NCBI GenBank assembly: GCA_905215695.1 | Contig: CAJMQN010000007.1 | Location: forward strand, 1-64,000 | Length of the DNA: 64,000 nucleotides | Origin: an uncultured bacterium | GTDB taxonomy: Bacteria > Bacillota > Clostridia > Christensenellales > HGM11417 | Reading direction: 5' to 3' | Part shown: one piece after another, positions 50,433 through 59,294 of the stretch | Layout of the letters: every line of letters begins with the position of its first letter | Numbering within the stretch: position 1 is the first letter of the stretch | Made by a program: the position numbers and the translations under genes | The notes under the pieces: model-generated | The model's database searches: none | The model's input: the letters and a program-made list of their open reading frames with translations, nothing else | What the model was told of the DNA's origin: nothing

Positions 50433-52829
50433 ATGAAGAAAAAAATATTCCGAAAGATTCTGTGCGCCGCGGGCGCGTTGGCAATCGGCGTCTGTTCCCT
50501 GTCGGGCTGCGGCGGCACGCCCGCGGCTTATGCGGGCGACGTCGTGCACTATTCCGCATCGGACGCGGGGCTTGCAAATTTTTTAAACGATTTTACCCGC
50601 CGCAATCTGCGGTTTGACGAGGAAAGCGTCGGAGATTCGTCCATGGGACTCGGGAGCGGCACGGGCTTTGCGAAGAATTGGGAAACCATGTCCCTCGTCT
50701 GGCACAATTCCACGGGAAATGTGCTCGGCGAAAACAAACTGGAACGAATCGAGCAGTTCCTGCGCACCATCACGCAGGACGGTCAGGGCATGATCTACAA
50801 CACCCACAACAACCTGATGGGCGGGCGTTCGCAGGCGGGGGACGGAATCTCGCAGGGGTGGCCCTTCCCGACGCACGGGAACAGCGGCGGACGGAACACG
50901 GCTTTTGAATTCAATTACGAGAGCGAAGCGAAAAATTGGAAGGCGAGTACCGGCGGAACGTTTACGGTGGGCACGGACGGATACGGAAGATTCACCTACA
51001 GCGCACCCTCTACCGGGAGCGCGTTCCGTTTGGTCAACGAGAACGTGACGACCCCGAATGCGGGAGGGATCGACACGAAACACGCGCCGATTGTGGAGAT
51101 CGAGCTGTCCTATGTGGACGCAAATCACGCCATCGGGTCGGGGACGGACGTCGCGGACGTCTCGCTGATTTTTCAGACGGAGGCGGGCGGCGATGAATGG
51201 TTCAAAGCCCCTCAAAGCCTGTATGCGACGACTCCTGTGGATTTGAGCTATGCTTTGTCCGAACGCATGTATTTCTCCATGTATCTCAACGAAGATTGGG
51301 AGGGACAGATCGTCACCGCGCTCGGGGTAGAAATCACCCCCAAGGAAGGGAAAAAACTCAAACTGACGGACGGCAAGATCAACTATATCCGCCCCAATTA
51401 CGACACGAGACAGTCCAACGCCACCTATCAGTTCCTGCTTGCGCTGGGGAATTACGTCGCCTACACGAACGACAACGCGTTTCTCGAAGAAATGCTGCCG
51501 AAGGCGCGGGGCGCGATTCTGTTTCTGACGCACGCGCTCGAGGGGGAGAGCGGACTTCTGGACATCTCCTATCTGTACGGACACAACGGAATCGGTTCTT
51601 CGTCCGAGGACGGCAAGATCGTCCGAAACGTCGGGGACGGCATCGGAAACGGCTATTGGGATATTCTGACCGCGCCCGAAAAGAACGTGGAAGCGAACAC
51701 CTACTTCTATCAGGCTCTCGGGGTCATGGCGTCCCTTGAGCGTCGGGCAGAATCCGCAGGAATCGAAACCGCAGGAACTTCGGTCAAGAACCGCATGCCC
51801 GGCGAACCCGACGTTGCCTACGAATACACCGCGGAGAGTCTGGAAACGCTGCAAGCGCAGGTCAAGACCAACATGGAAAAAGAGGTTCAGCCGGTGCAGC
51901 TCGCGGACGGAAGCTGGGAAAACCGCGGCGGGTTCTGGAGCGCGGATACAGAGCGTTTTGTGAGCGGAATCCGCAAGGACAGCGGCGATGTGATTGATTA
52001 CGGATTCGTGTACTGGAATGAGGAGGCGATTGCCGCCGGAATCGGCACGCAGACGCAGCGCGAAAAAATCATGGCGTGGATCGACGGCGCGCGAAGCGTG
52101 GGAACGGACACGAGTCAGGGCGACGACATCTATTTTTACGAATTCGCCCCGCGTTTTTCGACCAAGGCAAACACGCTCGACTACGGCTTTTACTATTCCT
52201 CGCCGGGATACAGCAAACAGGTACAGGACGGGGGCGCAGTGATCTGCTGGAGCTACTATGACCTGCTTTCGAGAATCGAAGTGCTCGGCGCGGACAACGC
52301 CTTTGACCGCCTGAAGGAAATTCAGACCTGGTACAACAAAGTACAGAACGCCGGCGGTACGGGTATGAACTTTTACAACGACTACTATATGTATCTTGAG
52401 ACGGGTTCGGGAATCTATGTCTTGCAGCAATCCGGCGCGCAGAACGGCGCAATGGGTTTGGATACCGAATTTTTGGAGAGTATCCTCCTGCATGCGTCCG
52501 TTCCCTTCGGATTCTTCGGCATGGACGCAACGCTGAACAATACGCTTCGCTTCACGAACCGACTTCCGTCCTCTTTGAATTGGTGGCAGATTGACAACAT
52601 GCTCTACGGCGGAGTGGGGTACTCGGTGCGAATGGAAAAGAACGCGCTTTCGATTCTCAACACGAAAGGAACCGTTCCCTCGGACTATCGGCTCGAACTC
52701 TGCTTTGCGGAGCCGGAGGGAAATTACTCGGTGAAAGTGAACGGACAGAAGACGGAGGATTACACGGTATCGGACGGAATCGTCACGGTGCGCGTTCCCT
52801 TCGGAGACGTAGAGGTCCGCGTCGGCTGA
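50433..52829 (+). CDS. Glycosidase-like lipoprotein (six-hairpin type)
   Basis: 798 residues, lipobox LSGC at about residue 26, AGGAGG site upstream. The body (about 320-720) looks like an (alpha/alpha)6 barrel of the six-hairpin glycosidase superfamily: YDTRQSNATYQFLLALGNYV, FLTHALEGESGLLDISYLYG, GDGIGNGYWDILTAPEKNVE. A beta-sandwich precedes it (about 110-300) and a short one follows. Glu and Asp in GYWDIL and the WNEEAI block are candidate catalytic residues. The substrate class is not clear. It probably works outside the cell for transporter 2. Confidence 0.65.
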   Translation: MKKKIFRKILCAAGALAIGVCSLSGCGGTPAAYAGDVVHYSASDAGLANFLNDFTRRNLRFDEESVGDSSMGLGSGTGFAKNWETMSLVWHNSTGNVLGENKLERIEQFLRTITQDGQGMIYNTHNNLMGGRSQAGDGISQGWPFPTHGNSGGRNTAFEFNYESEAKNWKASTGGTFTVGTDGYGRFTYSAPSTGSAFRLVNENVTTPNAGGIDTKHAPIVEIELSYVDANHAIGSGTDVADVSLIFQTEAGGDEWFKAPQSLYATTPVDLSYALSERMYFSMYLNEDWEGQIVTALGVEITPKEGKKLKLTDGKINYIRPNYDTRQSNATYQFLLALGNYVAYTNDNAFLEEMLPKARGAILFLTHALEGESGLLDISYLYGHNGIGSSSEDGKIVRNVGDGIGNGYWDILTAPEKNVEANTYFYQALGVMASLERRAESAGIETAGTSVKNRMPGEPDVAYEYTAESLETLQAQVKTNMEKEVQPVQLADGSWENRGGFWSADTERFVSGIRKDSGDVIDYGFVYWNEEAIAAGIGTQTQREKIMAWIDGARSVGTDTSQGDDIYFYEFAPRFSTKANTLDYGFYYSSPGYSKQVQDGGAVICWSYYDLLSRIEVLGADNAFDRLKEIQTWYNKVQNAGGTGMNFYNDYYMYLETGSGIYVLQQSGAQNGAMGLDTEFLESILLHASVPFGFFGMDATLNNTLRFTNRLPSSLNWWQIDNMLYGGVGYSVRMEKNALSILNTKGTVPSDYRLELCFAEPEGNYSVKVNGQKTEDYTVSDGIVTVRVPFGDVEVRVG

Positions 52830-52860
52830 ATCTGAAAAAGCACACCTTCGCAAAAAGAAA

Positions 52861-52898
52861 AAACCCTTGGATTTTTTTGCAAAATCCAAGGCGTTTTG
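52861..52898 (+). terminator. Terminator of the glycosidase-like gene
   Basis: CCTTGGATTTT-tttgc-AAAATCCAAGG hairpin followed by CGTTTTG. Confidence 0.7.
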
Positions 52899-52919
52899 AG
52901 AGAAAAACATGAAAAAAAC

Positions 52920-52983
52920 GGATACGGAAAGGTGTACCTTTTCGTATCCCGAGCAAAAGAGGCGTTGCCGGGTTTCAAACCCG
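52920..52983 (+). other. Two hairpins in the leader of the second transporter operon
   Basis: GGATACGGAAAGGT-gt-ACCTTTTCGTATCC (52920-52949), then CGGGTTT-c-AAACCCG (52969-52983), 27 bp before the ATG of the binding-protein gene. Neither has a T run. They could stabilise the mRNA of the binding protein or take part in attenuation. Confidence 0.5.
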
Positions 52984-53009
52984 AATCCAATCAACGCGTC
53001 AGAGGGAAT

Positions 53010-54332
53010 ATGAAAATTCTGAAAAAAACCTTATGTCTGCTGCTTGCGGTCGCGGTATCGGCGGGGTGCGTTCTGCTTGCGGGCTGCGGCAGAAAAAAGG
53101 ACGATCCAAACACGATCACCATCGGCGTCGCGAACAACACGAGCGAGATCAACATCCTCAACACCTTCCGTCAGGCGTACATGAAGGCGAATCCGGGCAA
53201 GAATATCGAAATTGTCCGCATTACGGGAAGTTTTGACAACGCGCTCGTCAAACTGAACAACTCCAACGACCTGCCCGACATCGTACAGGTTTACGATTTT
53301 TCGGCGGAATACTGGACGGAGGCGGGAATCTACTATCCCATCAGCGATTTCATGGCGCGGGACGGTTTGCAGGAGTCCGACTACTTTGATTCGGTCATTT
53401 CTCTCGCCAAGAGCGGAACGGACGGCAAGATGTACTGGGCGCCCCGCGACTACAACAAAGTCGTCGTCTGCTACAACAAAGAAATCTTCGACGCGGCGGA
53501 AGTGCCCTATCCCACGGACGATTGGACGTGGACGAAGTTTCAGGAGACCTGCGAGGCGCTCGCCGCCAAGAGCAGCGAGATTATGGCGGTCACGGGACAA
53601 CAGATTTTCTATCCCGTGGACATGAACCTGAACTGGGAATCGGTCTATTATCCGGCGATCCGTTCCTACGGCGGCGACCTCTTCGACAAGACGGCAGGCA
53701 CGGCGATTCCGGACGCAACGGTCGTAAAGACCGCGCTTGACAGTCTTTTGAGCCTTGCCGACGAGGAACTCGCGGTCTCTCCCTCTGAGACGGGGTCGCC
53801 CTTCCCGGCGCAGCAGTGCGCGATGCACTTTACCGTCCGTCCGAATATCGTCTCTTTCGCGAATTCAATCAAGGACGACGCGGGCAACCCCGCAATCGAC
53901 TTTGCTTCCGTGCCCGCCTTCGAAGGCGTGGAGAAGTCCTATATCGGCATGGGGTGTACGGGCTATGCGATCACGGATCAGTGCGCTGAGACGAAGAGAG
54001 AGGACGCCTGGAATTTTCTGAAATTCGTCATGACCGAGGCGGGGCAAAATGCGTTTTGCGCGTCCGGCGCGGGCGTGCCCATTCTCAAAGAAATGGCGGA
54101 GGACGAAAACGCGGCTTTCCGGCAATACCTTCCGGACGCCAATCATGACGCGTTTATACAGTTCACCGACAGGGATCTCCCGATGAACTATATGTCAGGA
54201 CTCAATCCGAAGAAACACCTTGCGATCCGTTCCGTGCTGGTCACCGAACTCACCAAGAATTACTTTGCCGCCGCGAACCGTCAGGATTATCTTACCGAGC
54301 TGAAGGAAAAACTCGAAAACGCGTTGCGTTAA
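53010..54332 (+). CDS. Sugar ABC transporter substrate-binding lipoprotein (locus 2)
   Basis: 440 residues from the ATG at 53010 (GAGGG upstream); the open frame before it lies in the hairpin leader. Lipobox LAGC at about residue 23. Solute-binding family 1 fold with VFDNALVKLNNSN-like and LPDIVQVYDFSAEYW stretches. Related to, but clearly diverged from, the locus 1 binding protein. It feeds the two permeases downstream. Confidence 0.88.
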   Translation: MKILKKTLCLLLAVAVSAGCVLLAGCGRKKDDPNTITIGVANNTSEINILNTFRQAYMKANPGKNIEIVRITGSFDNALVKLNNSNDLPDIVQVYDFSAEYWTEAGIYYPISDFMARDGLQESDYFDSVISLAKSGTDGKMYWAPRDYNKVVVCYNKEIFDAAEVPYPTDDWTWTKFQETCEALAAKSSEIMAVTGQQIFYPVDMNLNWESVYYPAIRSYGGDLFDKTAGTAIPDATVVKTALDSLLSLADEELAVSPSETGSPFPAQQCAMHFTVRPNIVSFANSIKDDAGNPAIDFASVPAFEGVEKSYIGMGCTGYAITDQCAETKREDAWNFLKFVMTEAGQNAFCASGAGVPILKEMAEDENAAFRQYLPDANHDAFIQFTDRDLPMNYMSGLNPKKHLAIRSVLVTELTKNYFAAANRQDYLTELKEKLENALR

Positions 54333-54341
54333 AGGGGCGCT

Positions 54342-55262
54342 ATGAAGAAACTATCCGCAAAGACCAAAAAAAGCGTACTCACCAATGTGACGGGATACGC
54401 ATTGATTCTGCCGCTGTTGGTCGGACTGGTCATCTTTACGCTGTACCCGCTGCTCGTCTCACTCTTCAACAGCTTTTTTCTCAACTACGACGGATTCAGC
54501 GACTACGGCGAATTTGAATTCGGATTCGGAAACTATTTAAAGGCGTTTACCGGGTACGAGAGCAAAATCTTCTGGAAATCGGTGGGAATCACCTTTTCCT
54601 ATGCGGCAATCATGGTTCCCTTGGGTCTCGCGCTCTCCTTTATCGTCGCGCTCTTTCTCAACCAAAAGACGAGGGGAATCGGCGCGTTCCGCCTTCTCTA
54701 TTACATTCCCTGCCTGATTCCCGCCATCGTGGGGGCGATGGTCTATCGCTATATCTTCAACCCGAGCTACGGGCTGATGAACACCATCTTTGCGTCTCTT
54801 GGGTTAGAGCCGAGCAAATTTTTCGATTCCCCCGATTACCGCGCGGTGCTGACCTACATGTTCATGAGTCTGTTCGGCGTGGGCGGTTCCATGCTGATAT
54901 GGATTGCCGGATTTAAATCCGTGCCCGCAACCTATTACGAGGCATGCCGGATTGAGGGCGGGGGATATTTCTACGGACTGTTCCGAATCACGATTCCGCT
55001 CTGTACGCCCTACATTTTTTATCTGTTGATCACCAATGTCATTTCCACCCTGCAAATCTGCGGAAACGTCTATATGATTTCATCGACGGGGGGCGTCGGC
55101 GACAACCTTCTGTTCTTCGGGCTGTATATCTACCGAACCTTTATGAACAACAATTTCGGCTATTCCGCCGCACTCGCGTATCTGCTGTTTGTGGTGATCG
55201 GTCTGCTTTCCGCGGTGCTCTTCCGATTCAACAAGTACGTGTATTACGAGGGGGAGGACTGA
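54342..55262 (+). CDS. Sugar ABC transporter permease, MalF type (locus 2)
   Basis: 306 residues, six membrane helices, EAA loop YEACRIEGGGYFYGLFRITI near 198-217. GGGG upstream. Again there is no ATPase gene in the operon. Confidence 0.9.
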   Translation: MKKLSAKTKKSVLTNVTGYALILPLLVGLVIFTLYPLLVSLFNSFFLNYDGFSDYGEFEFGFGNYLKAFTGYESKIFWKSVGITFSYAAIMVPLGLALSFIVALFLNQKTRGIGAFRLLYYIPCLIPAIVGAMVYRYIFNPSYGLMNTIFASLGLEPSKFFDSPDYRAVLTYMFMSLFGVGGSMLIWIAGFKSVPATYYEACRIEGGGYFYGLFRITIPLCTPYIFYLLITNVISTLQICGNVYMISSTGGVGDNLLFFGLYIYRTFMNNNFGYSAALAYLLFVVIGLLSAVLFRFNKYVYYEGED

Positions 55263-55263
55263 T

Positions 55264-56136
55264 ATGGCGAACGTTACGAGGCGATTGAATCCGAATACGA
55301 AAAAGATCCTGCTGAAAGTTCTGTCCTACTTCTTTCTCGTGCTGTTTTCCTGTTTCTTTCTGTTCCCGCTCGTGGTGATGTTTTTCCGAAGTTTTTTCAC
55401 AACGACGGAGAGCCTGAAAATCGGCGCGGGACTGTTCCCGACGGACGGCTGGAATTTCGGGTCCTATGCGCAGGCGCTGGACGCGGAGTTTCTGCGGTAT
55501 TTCGGGAATACGATTATCGTGATTCTCGCGAACATCGTCGGACAGCCGCTGACCGCGGCAATGGCGGCATACGCCTTTACCAAAGTGAAATTCCGGGGAC
55601 GCAAAGTCGTCTTTACGACGGCGATGTGTACGATCATGCTCCCGAGTATTCTGACCATGATTCCGGTCTATAAGATTTTTGTGGACATCGGCTGGACGAA
55701 TACGCTTCTTCCGATCACGGTTCCGGCGTTCTTCGGGGGCGGGTTTCTGAACATCTTTCTGATCATGCAGTTCATTCGCGGACTTCCCAAGGAGATGGAC
55801 GAGGCGGCGGTCATCGACGGCGCAAACACATTGCATCTCATGTTCCGAATCACTTTTCCGCTCATCATGCCGGTGATTGCGCTGGTGGCGGTGCAGTCAT
55901 TCTTTTTCGTCTGGAACGATTTCATGGGACCGCTCATGTACATCACGGATGAGGAACTTCTGACGCTTCCCGTGGGAATTTACAATAAGTTCTTTACGGC
56001 GCTGACGCCCGAAGAGTCCATGCCGAACGTGCAGATGGCGACGGGAATCCTGATCCTGATTCCGCCCATGATAGTGTTTATGATATTCCAAAAACAACTC
56101 GTCGAAGGCGTGTCCTTCACGGGATTGAAAGCATAG
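55264..56136 (+). CDS. Sugar ABC transporter permease, MalG type (locus 2)
   Basis: 290 residues, six membrane helices, EAA loop DEAAVIDGANTLHLMFRITF near 179-198, ending FQKQLVEGVSFTGLKA. One bp after the partner permease. Confidence 0.9.
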   Translation: MANVTRRLNPNTKKILLKVLSYFFLVLFSCFFLFPLVVMFFRSFFTTTESLKIGAGLFPTDGWNFGSYAQALDAEFLRYFGNTIIVILANIVGQPLTAAMAAYAFTKVKFRGRKVVFTTAMCTIMLPSILTMIPVYKIFVDIGWTNTLLPITVPAFFGGGFLNIFLIMQFIRGLPKEMDEAAVIDGANTLHLMFRITFPLIMPVIALVAVQSFFFVWNDFMGPLMYITDEELLTLPVGIYNKFFTALTPEESMPNVQMATGILILIPPMIVFMIFQKQLVEGVSFTGLKA

Positions 56137-56158
56137 AAATTTTAAGGAGGAAAGGAAA

Positions 56159-58102
56159 ATGAGAACGGTAGCAAAGAAATGGGGAATCGGTCTGCTCGCG
56201 TTGATCCTGACGGTTTGCGCCTTCGGGTTCGTCGGAACGGCGGGATCCGCCCGAGCGGAGGAGAAGACGGATATTACCGGGAAGATTGTCGTTTGGGACG
56301 ATGCCAACCAGGCGGAGCATGACTATACGGAGATTCGTCTGCTTTTAAATTCGGGGGCGCTTGATTTTCAAGGTTATATCAATGACGGCGTAGAAACGAA
56401 AGTCACTGTGGACCTCTGCGAGTATCTCTATATCGGGGTCGGCGAGGGCGAGAGCTATGTCGAGCACAAAGTCAGAGATTTGCTGAACGCGAACAACAAC
56501 GGAGAGACGTCCTATAAAGGCGCGGACTTTCCATTGAGCATGGGCGGAGAATTTGCTCCTGTTATCGTTCAGTATGCCGGAGGAGATATTGTCATCCGTA
56601 TCCTGAAGGAGTTTGTACCCTATGGAGAATTTAATCTGCGGCTGAAAACTGGTTTTGAGGTTGACGTTGCCGAAAAAGCGTGCGTCATCGGCGAGGACAT
56701 CGTTTACGGTTATGCCAACGGAAACTGGACGCGCAAATACGACATCACTTGGGTTGTCGGCGACAGGGAGACCAAAGAAATCCATCCCGCCGGCAGTCTT
56801 GTACCTGAGTTTACCGGAAGCACGGACAAGGAAAGTACCGTAGATAAAGTTTTCACTTTTACGGGATGGTCTCCTGAACCCGGATCTGTGAACGCGCACG
56901 CGACCTATACGGCGCAGTACTCCGAGGCGACGCGGCAGTACGACGTGACGATAGGCGACGCCGCGCCGGTCAAAGTGGATTACGGTGCGAAACTCCAAAA
57001 ACCCGAAGATCCGACCAAAGCCCCCACGAACACCGAAGTTTTCACCTTTGACAAATGGGTAATCGACGGAACGGAAACCGCCTGGAATTTCGAGACGGAT
57101 ACCGTGAAAGGCGACACCGTTTTAAAGGCGGTATTTACCTCGGCGGAACGCAAATATTCGGTCACCTTCGACGGAAAAGACGAACAGAAGGTTTCCTATG
57201 ATTCTACGATAACCAAGCCTTCTTCCGATCCGACCAAACCGTCCGACGCGCAGTATGACTACGTCTTCGACGGCTGGTACAACGGCGATACGAAGTGGAA
57301 TTTTGAAACGGATAAAGTGAGGGCGGATCTTGCGCTGACCTCCAAATTTACCGGGACGCTGCGCTCTTACGAGATCACGATTGCGTTTGAAGGAATCGAA
57401 AAAGAAAGTGTGACGCTGACCCTCGACTACGGCACGCAAGTGGATTTCATCCCCTATAAGGTGGCGGGATACGACTTCAAGATTATGAACGGAGAGGAAG
57501 AGATCACCTCGCTGACGGTAACCGGCGAAACCTCTTTAAAACTCGTCTATGCGCCGCGAAAGATTGCGGTTTCCTTCGACGCGAACGGCGGAACGGGCAG
57601 TATGGCTGTCATGGAAATTCCCTACGGCGTGGAAACCGCGCTGACGAAGAATTCTCTGACCCGTACGGGCTACACCTTTGCGGGCTGGGCGACGAGCGCG
57701 GCGGGCGAGGTCGTCTATGCGGACGGAGCGAAAGTCAATCTGACCTCCGAGGAAGACGTGACGCTGTACGCGGTCTGGACGAAGAACAGCTATCGGGTGA
57801 CCTATGAGGACGAGAACGGCGAGACGGTGAAAGAGTCCGCGACGGTCGCGTTCGGCGACTCGGTGGATTTGACCGCGCCGACCGCACCCGAAGGCAGGAC
57901 CTTTGACGGCTGGTACTATAACGGAGAAAAGGTGACTTCGCTCACAATGCCGGCGGGTGACGTCGTCCTGGTTGCGAAATTTGCGGACAAAGCGCCGGAA
58001 AAGGGCGGCTGCGGCGGTTGCGGCGGAACTTCCTCCGCGGGAATGGCGGGTCTTTTGACGCTCGGTCTTGCGGCGGCATTTGCAATCAAGTGGAGATTCT
58101 GA
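56159..58102 (+). CDS. Secreted InlB B-repeat protein with Gly-Cys-Gly tail (tail protein 4)
   Basis: 647 residues. Signal peptide about 1-34 (ARA-EE). An N-terminal domain (about 38-190) shares its strand pattern with tail protein 3. Then come several InlB B-repeat/Listeria-Bacteroides modules of about 70 residues (about 195-605): YDYVFDGWYNGDTKWNFETD, YTFAGWATSAAGEVVYADGA, RTFDGWYYNGEKVTSL. The end is KGGCGGCGGTSSAG, a hydrophobic helix and KWRF. AAGGAGG upstream. Such repeats form elongated stalks on the cell surface. Confidence 0.8.
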   Translation: MRTVAKKWGIGLLALILTVCAFGFVGTAGSARAEEKTDITGKIVVWDDANQAEHDYTEIRLLLNSGALDFQGYINDGVETKVTVDLCEYLYIGVGEGESYVEHKVRDLLNANNNGETSYKGADFPLSMGGEFAPVIVQYAGGDIVIRILKEFVPYGEFNLRLKTGFEVDVAEKACVIGEDIVYGYANGNWTRKYDITWVVGDRETKEIHPAGSLVPEFTGSTDKESTVDKVFTFTGWSPEPGSVNAHATYTAQYSEATRQYDVTIGDAAPVKVDYGAKLQKPEDPTKAPTNTEVFTFDKWVIDGTETAWNFETDTVKGDTVLKAVFTSAERKYSVTFDGKDEQKVSYDSTITKPSSDPTKPSDAQYDYVFDGWYNGDTKWNFETDKVRADLALTSKFTGTLRSYEITIAFEGIEKESVTLTLDYGTQVDFIPYKVAGYDFKIMNGEEEITSLTVTGETSLKLVYAPRKIAVSFDANGGTGSMAVMEIPYGVETALTKNSLTRTGYTFAGWATSAAGEVVYADGAKVNLTSEEDVTLYAVWTKNSYRVTYEDENGETVKESATVAFGDSVDLTAPTAPEGRTFDGWYYNGEKVTSLTMPAGDVVLVAKFADKAPEKGGCGGCGGTSSAGMAGLLTLGLAAAFAIKWRF

Positions 58103-58106
58103 TGAA

Positions 58107-59237
58107 ATGAAAGGCAGAAAAATCATGCGTCGGGTGTTGATTGCGGCACTGTGTCTCACCTTTCCCGTGTTGGCGACGGCTTGCGGAGAACCCGAGGGAG
58201 CGCTTCCCGAGGTGAAAATCCTCGCTCCCTCGGGGGAAGTCTGCTCCTATACGGACGCCGCGGAAAGGTATCTGAAGGCGAACGACCCGAACGTGGGTGA
58301 CTATTACAACCCCGAACTTTTGAACGCGGACAAACCCGTTACGATCGAATGGCAGTGCGGCGGAGAGAACGTCGTCGGCTACGCGGTGGAGTACGGGACG
58401 AAGGCGGACTATTCGGACGCGATCCGCGTGGAGACGTCCGCCGACGTTTTCGAGACGGACCTGTATAATCTTTGGAAGGGAACGAAATATTATGTCCGCG
58501 TGACCGCGTTGCTTGAGAAAGGAAAAACCGCCGTGGCGGAGAGCACTTTTACGACTTCTGCGCTCGGACCGAGGGTCATGAAGATAGAGGGCGTTTACAA
58601 TGCGCGCGATCTCGGCGGTTATACGGCTGAAAACGGGAAGACGACGTTGCAGGGAATGGTTTATCGGGGCGGCGCGCTCAGCCCGAGCCGGGACTATCAG
58701 ACAATCTATATCACCGACGCGGGAAAAGCCTTCATGAGCGAGACCATGGAAATTCGTCTCGAAATGGATCTCCGCAGTCAGGGCGAAAACTTAAATGTTC
58801 CGGCGGGTGCGAGCGTGATTCCGGGCGCGAGAATGGAGTATTTTCATGTGGACGGTTATCTGTCCGCGTTCTCCGACGACTTCAAGGGCAATTTCCGAAA
58901 CGTGTTTTCCGCCCTTGCGGTGCGGGACAATTACCCGGTGTACATGCATTGCACCGGCGGAGCGGACCGCACGGGAACGGTGGCATTTCTGTTCAACGCG
59001 CTTCTGGGGATTCCCGAAGAGGATTTGATTCACGACTATGAATTTACCTCCTTCTCTTTCTACGGCGAGCGGAACAGCAAGACGGGGTACTACGCGGACT
59101 ATTTTATTCCGTTCCGGGCGCAGCTCGAAACCTTCCCCGGGGAAACGCTTTCGGAAAAAACGGAAAACTATCTTCTGTCTATCGGCGTAACGGAACAGGA
59201 AATTCAAAATATCAGAGCGATTATGTTCGGCGAATAG
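58107..59237 (+). CDS. Secreted FN3 plus tyrosine-phosphatase lipoprotein
   Basis: 376 residues from the ATG at 58107 (GGAG 11 bp upstream; ATG at 58125 is an alternative). A signal peptide ends at lipobox-like ATAC. A fibronectin type III-like domain (about 65-155) is followed by a tyrosine/serine phosphatase domain of the Tyr_phosphatase_3 type. It begins GVYNARDLGGYTAENG and has the active-site loop HCTGGADRTG, with the nucleophilic Cys and the Arg. Members act on phosphotyrosine, phosphoinositides or other phosphate esters. As a surface lipoprotein at the end of a glycan operon it may act on a phosphorylated sugar, which is inference. Confidence 0.82.
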   Translation: MKGRKIMRRVLIAALCLTFPVLATACGEPEGALPEVKILAPSGEVCSYTDAAERYLKANDPNVGDYYNPELLNADKPVTIEWQCGGENVVGYAVEYGTKADYSDAIRVETSADVFETDLYNLWKGTKYYVRVTALLEKGKTAVAESTFTTSALGPRVMKIEGVYNARDLGGYTAENGKTTLQGMVYRGGALSPSRDYQTIYITDAGKAFMSETMEIRLEMDLRSQGENLNVPAGASVIPGARMEYFHVDGYLSAFSDDFKGNFRNVFSALAVRDNYPVYMHCTGGADRTGTVAFLFNALLGIPEEDLIHDYEFTSFSFYGERNSKTGYYADYFIPFRAQLETFPGETLSEKTENYLLSIGVTEQEIQNIRAIMFGE

Positions 59238-59254
59238 AGCCGACCGCAAAAAAT

Positions 59255-59290
59255 AGACCCGGTGAATGTATCCGTTCATCGGGTCTTTTT
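59255..59290. terminator. Bidirectional terminator
   Basis: AGACCCGGTGAA-tgtatccg-TTCATCGGGTCTTTTT hairpin between the phosphatase gene and the convergent MATE gene. Confidence 0.85.
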
Positions 59291-59294
59291 CAGT

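Noticed and set aside
50583..52994. Minus-strand open frame of about 800 codons opposite the six-hairpin lipoprotein
   Set aside because: Shadow frame favoured by the GC-rich third codon positions; no domain or start signal.
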